DNA of 64,000 nt, from the NCBI GenBank assembly GCA_002900995.3, contig CM035305.1, positions 4,448,467-4,512,466 on the forward strand, in the 5' to 3' direction. Made by a program: the position numbers and the translations under genes. The notes under the pieces were generated by a model. That model did not search any database and was not told the origin of the DNA. It saw only the letters and a program-made list of their open reading frames with translations. Source of the stretch: Ganoderma boninense (Eukaryota > Basidiomycota > Agaricomycetes > Polyporales > Polyporaceae). Positions 32,706-42,775 of the stretch are shown here, in pieces (position 1 is the first letter of the stretch; each line of letters opens with the position of its first letter).

Positions 32706-34108
32706 GTGTTCCGCGCTATCTGCCCGCCGCCCCTAGCCATCAGCAGGGCTCATGTTGGCCGGGCGAGCACGGGCATTTCATCTTACGCATTCACACCCGT
32801 CTCTTCTCCGTCGCCAGCATCCGGGCCTCCAGGCCTGCACGCGCGAGACAGCCACGCTGGCGGCGAGCCCCTTGTGAGGCCCAGCAGCAGCGACGCCCAT
32901 GACGGGCCCGCGTCGTCCGCGCTCAATCCTAGGCCTGATCCCCAGCCCAATGCCCAGCCCCAGCCTCACTCTCGATCTCAACCTGCGACCTCGGACGTGC
33001 GCCCACCCTCCATCCACCTGAGCCTGAGCGAGGGCCCCTCGACGCCGTCTCTCACCCCGGATCCTGCCCCGGACGCGATGCCGCGGCCCCCTGTCTCTGC
33101 GCCCCGCGCGCGGCGGCCGACGCTGGACCTGCCAGGGCCGCCGCTGGACCTGTACACGACGGACCACAAGCTCGCGCTCGAGAGCACGTCGCCGAAGCCG
33201 TGCATCGTGCCGGGCAACGCGCTGCACCTCATCGACGACGACCCCGCCGCGCCGCGCTCGGCGACCCCGCCGTCAGTGATCGTCGTCGGGGACGAGTCCG
33301 AGCACGGCGCGGAGCCCGAGAGCGACGGCGACTTCGACGTCATGGACGGGCTGGGGCTCGGAGAGACCGGCGACGGGGACGGAGACAGGGGCGGAGAGCG
33401 CGCGGGCGTGGGGATGGGGATGGGCAGGAGCGCATCGCAACCCCCGGGGCAACGGGGGCGGGCAACGGCTCGATGCGTGCTACGCCGCGGGTGCGTTTTC
33501 GTTCACGCGTGCGCATCACCTCTGGCGTGCACCGGCACCGGCACAGCGTCAGCGCGACGGGGGGCTCGACCCCCGGGGTCGACGACGTCGGAGTCGCCGT
33601 CGTCGTCAATCTCTGCGCCCCTGCGCTACCAGGCGGACGAGAACGCTGCGTGGGGCCCGATTGGCAAGCGGCTGAGCTCGTATGCGGCGAGTGGGGGCTG
33701 GCAGAAGAGGACGCAGCCGCAAGTCCAGGTGCAACGCTACGATGGGATGCCGAATGGTGCGCGAGGCGAGACACCGAGGGGGAGGGGAGGGCTGAGGGGC
33801 GCGAGAGGGTACAACGAGCGGACCCCGCTGCTCCGCCCGCCAGCTGGGCGGGGAGTGCATTCTGAGGACGAGGACGAGGATTCTCAGAGGATGAGCGAGG
33901 AGGAACGGACTATGCGTGCGTCTGCGTTGCGGCGAGAGGAGGAGGCGGTCTTTGGGAAGTGGCCGTGGAGGATATTCAACCGCCATGTGAGTGTTATGCG
34001 TTGCGTTTCTTGGTGCTTGCTCCCGCTTATGGTTCTTCGCAGTGGTGGTGGTGGCATGTCGAGCCTGTGTTCTGCTGTTGTGCTGATGACGAATACGAGG
34101 ATTTCTAG
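32706..34108 (+). CDS. Disordered hypothetical protein with a Trp/Cys-rich tail
   Basis: A long exon from about 32706 is open for some 420 codons and joins a short last exon after an intron (donor GTGAGTGTT near 33988, acceptor TTCGCAG near 34039). The body is rich in Pro, Ser and acidic residues (SVIVVGDESEHGAEPESD) with no domain I know. The C-terminal part is more structured: YNERTPLLRPP, then MSEEERTMRASALRREEEAV and FGKWPWRIFNRH. It continues across the intron into WWWWHVEPVFCCCADDEYED. An acidic dileucine-type motif and a CCC cluster, possibly palmitoylated, suggest a membrane-associated protein. Between about 33440 and 33590 a second frame looks more protein-like, so compensating indels are possible. 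The start is uncertain because no upstream signal decides it. Confidence 0.55.
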
Positions 34109-34422
34109 CCTGGACTTTGGACTGTCGCCTTCCCATCTCTACGCTGCACTCCCTACCCATGCATCTCCCCTTGTATTTTCCCGGGGGATCTGCACACCGT
34201 TGCTCCTCGTCTGCTGGATCGTCGTTGTGCGGTTCGTCTCCAAATGTAGATTACTGTTCACATTGCTTGCTGCGATGCATTGTTGTATCCTACCGTACTC
34301 TACATGATGAATACCCAGACTCCTCTCATTCATGTCATCCCATCACCTCGTTTTACCAGTTGAAGAATACAAGAAATGCGATCTGCTCTATATCTCCACA
34401 CAAATACCCCCATCGCAACTGC

Positions 34423-36194
34423 TCACTGGTTCAATTCTTCCTTCTGCGTCGCCTTCGTCGGCATGACCATCGTCGGCGGGAGCGTCGTAATAGCCGGGAG
34501 CAGCGAGCCCGCCGTCTTCCTCGCGTTTTGGATCAGGACATGGTCCATGATGACGAGCGCCGCCATCGCCTCGACGATGGGCACCGCGCGGGGCACGACG
34601 CACGGGTCGTGCCTGCCCCTCGCGGCGAGCGTGCCGGGGGTGCCGTCGTACTGCGCGGTGTCCTGCGCCTGGGAGATCGTCGCGGGGCTCTTGAAGCCGA
34701 CGCGGAAGTACACGTCCTCCCCGTTGCTGATCCCGCCCTGGACGCCCCCGCTCCAGTTCGTGCGCGTGCCCATGCGCCCGTCGGCGCGCAGCGCGAACGC
34801 GTCGTTGTGCCTGGAGCCGGGCACCTGCGTGCCGCGGAAGCCGGAGCCGATCTCGAACGCCTTCGTCGCGGGGATCGAGAGCATCGCGTGCGCGAGCTTC
34901 GCCTCGAGCTTGTCGAACACGGGCTCGCCGACGCCCGCGGGCACGTTGCGGATCACGCAGGTCACGGTGCCGCCGATCGAGTCGTTCGCCTCCTTGGCGC
35001 GGAGGATGCGCTGTGGATGTCACGGCGAGGGGGGGGACGACGGTCAGTGGATGTATGCGTATGCGCGCGTTCTAGCTGTAGACGGGCGCACCTTGACCAT
35101 CCGCTCGGACGTCTCGGCGTGCGGACAGCGCGTCGGCTGGGCGTCGACCTGGGCGCGCGTCACGCTCTGGAGGAGCTGGACGAACTCGGGGCTGAGCGCG
35201 TCCTCGACGGCGTCGTCGTCCTCGGGCGGCACCTGCGACGGCGGCGAGAGGGCGGAGGGAAGCTGGACCTTGCCCACGGACGAGACGAAGGCGACTATCT
35301 CGACGCCGTACGCGAGCTTGAGGTACTTCTCCGCTATTGCGCCGGCGGCCACCCTGCCTGCGACGCGTCAGTACCGAGGGAGAGTACGAGGTAGGAGGGC
35401 GAGACGCGCGGACGAAAGCACGGAAGGTTGGGTGCGCTCGTTGCTCGACGGCCATTAGACAGAACATCGATTGACATTCTCGCGCCTCCCTTCAATCGCA
35501 AAAACAGTCCGCAATAATTTGTTCCATGTGGTGACATGGTGGCGAGATTGTGAATCCACTTTTGAGAAGTGGGGCGCGCATAGAAGGGCTCTGTGCTCTC
35601 GTGCATTCCGCGTAGATTGTAGCCCCGAGGGAGGCCAGAGCCGCGCGAGAAACCCGGTTGTTCGATACAATGCCCACTCACCAATGGTCTCGCGCGCACT
35701 GCTGCGCCCACCGCCGCTGCTCGCCTTCACGCCGTACTTCTCGAGGTACGTCCAGTCCGCATGGCTGGGGCGCGGGTAGAGATCGGTCTCGGAGTAGTCC
35801 TTGGGGCGCTGGTCCTCGTTGCGGACGAGGAGGCCGATGGGCGTGCCGAGCGTGATCCCGTGCTCGATGCCAGACTGGAGGTGGACGAGGTCCTTTTCGT
35901 CTCGCTGCATGGTGCGATCCCGGTCGGTGACAGGTTCCCGCGCGTACAAAGACCGAGGGGGGGGACGTACGGGAGTAGTGAGGTTGCTCTGCCCCGGCCG
36001 TCTGCGGCTCAGCTGCACCTGGACGTCTTGCGCGGTCAGTGGGAGGCCCTGGCGTTCAGTTTAGCTATTGTCAACGTCAGTGGTGGGGGAATAGAGCACA
36101 CACCGGCAGGGCAGCCGTCGATGATTGCGCCGACAGAGGCGCAGTGGGACTCTCCGTAGGTCGTAACACGGAAAAGCGTACCGAAGGTGGACAT
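34423..36194 (-). CDS. ARO2: Chorismate synthase
   Basis: This enzyme makes chorismate from 5-enolpyruvylshikimate 3-phosphate, the last step of the shikimate pathway to aromatic amino acids. It starts at ATG 36194 with [17 protein letters not shown]. Later come [20 protein letters not shown] and [20 protein letters not shown], then [38 protein letters not shown] and [16 protein letters not shown]. The C-terminus is [19 protein letters not shown]. All family signatures are present, and the residues that bind FMN and substrate lie in these blocks. One intron (about 35686 to 35356) is near 330 nt, much longer than the others. No frame error was found. In bifunctional fungal enzymes the same protein also has a flavin reductase activity. 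That is family knowledge, not visible here. Confidence 0.95.
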
Positions 36195-36734
36195 CTTCGG
36201 GGTGGCAGGTGAGCGCAGGGTGGTAGACAATGGATAGCTAACGTACCTGATTTTAAGACGGGTGTGCGGCTGCGGGGAGTGAAGGTGGGCTGAGCAGGGC
36301 ACGAGAGGTGTCGTACGTCCTTTTTCGTCGGCAATCCGATCTGGTCGGTTGTTGCTTGGGCTGTGCGCGTATGCCCGGATACCTCTGGAAGGATGTCTTG
36401 AAGGATGTAAGTGAGGAATGCGATCCAAGCTTGGATTTTATGACTCCTCGCTTACCGCCAAACGGTATGGGCTCTGGCTCAGCTCGACTGAGCCTAGCCA
36501 CCGAAATATTGTCGTGCTTTGAGATTAGATTAGATTCACGATTCACGTGATGGCTGCTTCCCATCGCAACGCACCGCGCGGCTGCAGCACACGAGTCCTT
36601 GTGCGGTTCCCACCAGGTATACGCTCTGCTCTTCTAGCCTGCGTTAGTCTTGGCGACCTGTTTTGTTTAGTAAAGGTAGTGTGGAATCATTCGTTGCGAC
36701 GACTCACGAAATGCAATTGACGAAACGCCGAGCA

Positions 36735-37602
36735 GATGCCCTTCATATCCGAGTTTCCAGCGCTGCCGGGATTGTACCAACTTCTGTTCTTGCATATCGA
36801 ACCATGTAGTGTCCTACTCGTAATCTTCGAGCGCGTTTACTGAATCTATGTAGGCTCTACTATGATGCCTGCGATCATGGCATGGCTGTTGCCTGGAGCG
36901 GCATGGTTCCACAACCAACTCATCCCAGACGGGACGCCAGTACCAGCCGCGCTTTCTGACGCCAGGACTACGATGGCCATCTGGCAACTCGGCAACTGTA
37001 CGCACTTACCCCATGCCCAAACAGACTCACAGCATAGCTCATATTTACTGTGGAAAAGGCTACCTGCTTCTAGGCATGATATCTACCTTCGTCTTCCGTG
37101 CCGTCCGAGATGCGCTCCCGAACAACCCAGTCGCCCAGAGCGCATAATGGGCGCGAGCTTTACCGCTCTCGCCCTCGCAGACGTAAGTGCTCCCCCACAG
37201 CACGTCATCCCCCATTCGCACCGGTAGCTGAATCGCTTCATCTGTAGGTGACGCAGTAAGCCTGCCGTCCTCGCCACGTCCTAGTGTATTCTCTGACGCG
37301 CTTCCACAGCATTATCTGGTCCTGGGTCGGCCTTCCTGATAACCTCAAATACGACTTCGCGAGCTGGAACTCGATGACGCACGGCAACATCACCTTTCGT
37401 CATCTTCCTCCTCAGCATGAGGTTCGTTCCTCCAGGCAATCGAACCGCTGCATTCGTACCCTAACACGTCACGCGGTCTTCCACTCTCTACTCTAGAATC
37501 GCATGGTTCCTGGGAATCGGCCGTACGCGCTACTACTTCGGGCAGCCCTCCTCCGCCTCGCAGTCGCAGCCGCCGACGGGTCCCAAGACAAAAGCAGCCT
37601 GA
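36735..37602 (+). CDS. Small multi-pass membrane protein, DUF7704-like
   Basis: This resembles a basidiomycete family I know as DUF7704 (name from memory); function unknown. Five or six exons can be joined from ATG 36735 (MPFISEFPALPGLYQLLFLH): HIEP, then IMAWLLPGAAWFHNQLIP, then GNCYLLLGMISTFVFRAVRD. An exon of only 8 nt (GTGACGCA, near 37248-37255) sits between two introns and gives DVTHIIWSWVGLP. Then come WNSMTHGNITF, VIFLLSMRIAWFLGIGRTR and a polar tail ending KTKAA (TGA 37600-37602). Four membrane segments are likely. Near 37395 the run TTT has one base too many: with TT the frame continues through VIFLLSMR into the last exon. Confidence 0.7.
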
Positions 37603-40600
37603 GTACCGAGTGCGAATGCACTGTACACCCGAGTATGCAATGAGTATCCCACTTCCCCGCCCTGGTGGCGTGCGCCTGGGAGAAGCAGCGGCAGGCACCG
37701 CGCCGTTTCTGTTTCTGTTTCTGTTTCTGCTTCTGTTTCTCTTCTCCTCGGGCCGCTGAGTAGGAGTTCTCCCGGGCCGTCGCCACGCCCTCGCCGCCTC
37801 GTTATTGACGCAATACAGTACATGGACATGGACACTGCATCCTGCGTCGCGCCGCGCCCGAGCTTCCCAGGTCCCTACTCGCTTGACTTACTTATCTGTA
37901 GAGCACCTCCGAAGTCAGGATGGATCGGACGTTCGACGCGGAATGTGTCATTGTATGCGCACCCCACGACCGAGTCCCACGCCAGCGCGAACGTTCGCGC
38001 GAGCACGAAGGCGGCGACTGCGTTCGCGCTCGGGTGCCTGGCTCGCGCATACAGTGTGCACACGCCGTACGCCTAGCTCCCGACAACGACTTGGAAGCAC
38101 GAACCGCGAGCGGATACAAAAGTTGTGTGCGTGTATGTGGCCTCTGACGTTACGCATTCATGAGTTACTGCAGGGCATGCACTTGCACCCTTCCCTCGGC
38201 ACTGAGTACTGAGATCAGAGACTCGGCATGATCTCGTCCTCGCCCACCTCCAACCCACCGAATCCCATGCATCCTTCCAGACGTCGACCTGCAGCCGTCG
38301 CGGCACAGCGGCAACCCGAACTCAATTTCTCCGGCTCTCCCATTCTTCGTAGCAGTGCCTAGCTAGCTGGTTGGGCTCTCTCGACGGATTCGACGCTGGC
38401 GCCGCTGCTCTACGGGTGGTCTTCCCCGGCGCGTGCTACATGTACGAGTTCAACAGCATTTATCTTCAACACGCGTACGCACGCATCGCACAGAACACAG
38501 CGCACGTTTCTCTAAATCCTGTCCATTCCCCCATGGCCAAGACAGCACACCCAAAAGGATATGGATCGGTCCGGAACGACTTCGCCGGCCCAACATTCAA
38601 CGCCCAACATTCAACTTCGAGCCCTTTCCAGGGTCCTACGAGCTCGCCGAGACTGAGACCAAACGGCCGCGGCTCGAGAGCCGCCGAGCCTATTCCGAAC
38701 GTATGCGTACAGCGACGATCCCCCGGGCCCTGAACGCTGCAGCATTCGAATACACCTTCGTCCAGCCTTCGTCTTCGCAGTTGGCTGCAGCCTTCGAATT
38801 CGCACCACGCCAATACAATACATGCTTGAGTTGCACGGGTTGAGCTCAGGCTGCGCGCGGGGGCGCCGGGGCCGAAAGCTGAAGTCCAGTCGTGCTCAGG
38901 CCTCAGGCTCATGCGCTCATGAGCGGACGGCATCCAGAAGGAGGATTGGACAGTGCGCAGATCTGAAATGTACATTTAGATACTTATCGTCCACCGCTCA
39001 TGCATATCATATGCCATGACATATCCCACATATGATATGGTTCCAAGACTGACATCGACAGCGCAGGACAGTGGGCGGCATGCCTTACAACTCTTGCCAG
39101 TGACGAACGTTCGATCTATCTTATCATACCCATTCGGACAGCTGAAGGTTCGACGTTCAGAATCGTAGATGGTACTTACATCCCAGGCTCAAGCTATTCG
39201 ATGGCCAGGATAGGCATGTACACGCGCATCTTAATTTGCAACTCAGAATTCGAACACAACAGTACGTACTTGGGGGTGGGGTTTCTCAGACAGACAGACG
39301 ACTAGGTACAGTAGCGGTAACGATATAGGGGGGCGGGAGAGCGCTAGCACGAGCATAATACACGAAAAGCCGGGACGCGAGATGAGACGAGACTAGTATT
39401 CGGATGGGGAATACGAGAACGAGATGGAGGGGGGATGGGAGGGTAGGGGAGACTGCGAACGACGCTGTACGAAGGGAAGGGGGGAGGGGTGGGTGATAAA
39501 TGCAAAGAAGGACAATGACGACACACGGACGAGTACGACGACGACGACTGTAAGGACACCACAAGACACTGTAGCGGCACCAGGAGAAGAAGTAGACACA
39601 CACAAGAAGACGTGTGAGAGACAGCGGAAGTTCCGTTCCCAACACGGCCGGGCGACGACAGAGACCGTACCGTACGAGTACGAGTACGTGCGCGAGCGGG
39701 AAGCAACGACAACGACGTTGACACGGGCGCGGAAACGATCAGGAGAGTCCTGAGAAACCCAAGGCCGAAGATAGACGCGTCCAGGTATGCGTGGTATGGA
39801 AGGGGAAGCGGATTCGGAGGGCTGGAAGGGGGGAGTGCGAAGGCGGTGCACGCGCACAAGCTCTAGTGGAGCTCAGCCTACGCTCGCGGCGGCCGACCCC
39901 ACCCCAAAGCCCAGTCTCAGTCCAGTATGGCTTGACCGTCCATACAGATGTACGGACGGTGAGACAGACTGCACACCCGGGCAAGGGTCAGCTGCACCTG
40001 CGTGGACGCGTAGCGCACCGAGCCGCCGACCGCGAGTCGCGACTGGGCCCGATTCCCGGTCGGACACTGCAGTGGGACAGTCGCTCGTGGTGGGTGGGGC
40101 GTTCCCGCGACCCGGTCTTCTCCTCGCCCCTCGCCCCTCGTTCCTCGTGCTTCCTTCCGGCTCCTACTTGCGCCTATGCCTATTGCTGTCCTCTGTTCTC
40201 GTGGCCTTTCCGATCCGTACCGCGTGCCTGCCCGTGCGCCATGTCGAAGATCCGCCGCGCGACGACTGCTGTCTGTGTGCGTGTCCGTGCATTATGTTCT
40301 GTTCTGTGCGCGATGTGTGTGCATGTCGATGTCGGTCGTCCGCGATGCCAGTGAATCGAAAAGCGAAAAACGATTGGGGATGGGGTGGGGATGGGGATGG
40401 GGGAAAATATGCAAACATGTAACATGTATAGAAAACCGTCGTTCGAGCTCGCACTGCCGCGGAGAGGTATGCTTATACTGAGTGGGTGAGTGGGTGAGGA
40501 AACATGAGGGTACGAGCCGTGTGCGCCGGTGCATCGTGCGCGCCGTGACACCAAGACACCAAGAAGCCAACAGGTGGATGTGGATGTGGATGCCCGCGAG

Positions 40601-40716
40601 CCGGGTACAACGACCAAGAGGGTGATATGTGGCAGGGCAGCGTCCAACGGGGAATCCGGCGCGGGTCGTGTCGTGTCGGGAGCGTACTGACAGGGGTGCC
40701 TGCGCCGCCGCCTCCG
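37603..40716. other. Long intergenic region with no supported gene
   Basis: This is the region downstream of two convergent genes. It holds a (GTTTCT)n microsatellite at 37705-37740 and purine- or CG-rich simple stretches near 39420-39720. Open frames up to about 210 codons between 39786 and 40480 have biased composition, overlap on both strands and show no motif. Confidence 0.55.
37705..37740 (+). repeat. (GTTTCT)6 microsatellite
   Basis: Six hexamer units, one imperfect, just downstream of the DUF7704-like gene. Confidence 0.85.
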
Positions 40717-42775
40717 TTAGTGCTTCACCTGGCTCGCCGCCTGCCGCGCCGCGAGCGTCTCGATGATATGGTGCACGCCCTCGGGCTCGAGGACCACCTT
40801 CGTCCCGTCGCACCGCGCCTTGCTCGTGAACTCCGTGCACAGCTCGTTGATGTCCACGTCCTGCATCCACACACGCGTCAGCACACAACCAATATACACC
40901 CCACACGCATCATCGCCGCGCAGAAGAAACACGAGCGAGGACAGGACCGACCTTGAACTGCGGGTTCGACGTGATGGTGCGCCACGCGGTAAGCACCTCG
41001 ATGTTCTTGTCGCTCTTGGCCGTCTTCGGGAAGCTCGACCCCTTGCACATCACGAACGGCGTCCCCCCGTTCTCCCCCGCCGCCTTCCGCAGGAACGGCG
41101 CGAACGGCATGTCGCACGACGGCGCGCTCCTGCTGTCCGCCTCGCTCGACTTCTGCTGGCTCGCCGCCGCCGGCGACGCCCGGCACTCTGCACGAAGCTC
41201 GACTGGCCCCCCTCCACGATCGCCTTCGACAGCTGCTCCTTCGTCTTCGGACAATTGTCCGTGCTCTGCCCTGGAGGATGTCCGGACGGACTGAGCGCGG
41301 CTGCCGGGCTCGAGCCATTCGTGCTCGACGCGCCCAGCGGGCGACGACGATGACGATAGCGACGGCGTGCGCGTCTGGTGCGACACGGGCGAGATCGCGC
41401 TCGGTGGCGTTGCAAGGAGCGCGTGGAAGTCGTTCGTCGTGGTGCTGTTCGTGCCGAGGAAGTTCCCACCGAAGAGCTGGTCGAGCGCGTCCTGCCCGCC
41501 GCCGCTGTGCGAGTCCGACGGTGTCCAATGGTCGAAGGATTCGAACGAGGGCGGTAAATACTGCTGCCCGCCACCGTTCATCATCACCGGCGGGCTGTCC
41601 GCCGGCGACGGCTCTGCAAACGACGTGAACATGGGGTTGCTCGCGATCGTCGTGTACTCGTTCGTAAACGAGAACGGGGCGTCCATGTTGACGTCCTGGG
41701 GCTCTTCGGCGGTGTTCAGCATGTTTGGGTCGAACGAGATGAGCGAATTGAAATTGAGATTATACTGTGATGGTGGCGACTGCGTCTGCATCGGCGACTT
41801 ACTCGGGCCCGCACCTGGTGACGAAAAGTTGAAATGCATGGGGTGATTGTTGTTGTTGTTGTTGTTCCCGAACGCGTTCTGATTGTGGTTGTTGTCGGGG
41901 TTGGCGTGGTGGGGTGCGGAGAAGGTGAAGGCGGCCTGCTTGAGCATCACGTTCTCGTTTTGCAGGCGCTGGAGCAGATCGCGAAGATTCTCGTTCTCCT
42001 GCTCCGTCAACTGGTTCTTCGCCTCCAAAGCAGCGACCTTATCCTCCAGCTACATCCGACAGTATCAGGAAAAGGTATGTCTCCGCAAGGTGTGGGTGTA
42101 CTCACGTCGCGAACGTGCTTCTCTTTCCGTTCCCTGAACGCCCTCTGAGCAGCCCGGTTCTGCTCCTTACGCTTCAAAAGGCGGGTCTCATCCTAACGGC
42201 ACTGTCAGATAACCTTCCGCGGCCACCACGCTATTTCCGCATACCTGAGGGGCACCTGGCTTGCGACGGGCACTGGCGGACGAAACTGTCTTTTTGTTGC
42301 TACCGCCGGGTGCTAGAGCGGGAGTTGTTGGAACGAACTCTGATAAGACATACACACACGGCGGAGACTTACAAGAAATGTGCTGCGTCTTTGACTGTGG
42401 CTCGTCCGCGTTATCGGCAGCTTTGCGCTTGAGCGAGGCGTCGTCGAGATCGGCGTTACCTGATGAAAGGGGCGCTACCGAACACCCCTGATTGCCGTCG
42501 TGAGAGACTGGACTCGTGGTGGGTACTGGGGGACTGGGACTGGAGTCGCTGGATGGGGGGCTGACGTTGGGTGGAGGGAAGCTGTTGATGCGCTGTGGGT
42601 CGACGCCGTCTGGGTTGTCAAAGGAAAGAGGGGCGGGATCGTTGTTACCGATAGCGCTGGGGAACTGCTTCTGGAGGAAGGCGAGGAAATCGTCATCGGG
42701 GAGCGCAGAAAAGGAGTCTGGCTGCTGAGCGTTGATGTCCCAGAAAGAGTGCATGTCCGACGTAGGGAAATTCAT
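40717..42775 (-). CDS. YAP1: AP-1-like bZIP transcription factor of the YAP1/PAP1 type
   Basis: This is a redox-regulated activator that accumulates in the nucleus under oxidative stress. It starts at ATG 42775 (MNFPTSDMHSFWDIN). An intron-split N-terminal region leads to the bZIP: KRKEQNRAAQRAFRERKEKH with the YAP-type QNRAAQRAF signature, then a leucine zipper (LEDKVAALEAKNQLTEQENE, LRDLLQRLQNENVMLKQ). The middle is rich in Asn and Ser with a poly-Asn run. An n-CRD is present (NCPKTKEQLSKAIVEGGQSS), as is a c-CRD with Cys in SCDMPFAPF, VMCKGSSF, ELCTEF and ARCDGT. Cys in these regions form the disulphide that masks the nuclear export signal in yeast Yap1. Two one-base indels flank the n-CRD (near 41339 and near 41180). 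The n-CRD is in another frame as given and is restored by correcting both. Confidence 0.88.

Noticed and set aside
34388..35467. Long frames on both strands across chorismate synthase
   Set aside because: They are alternative frames of a well-identified GC-rich gene.
39286..40480. Several open frames of 100-210 codons on both strands
   Set aside because: Overlapping, composition-biased, without motifs or splice logic.
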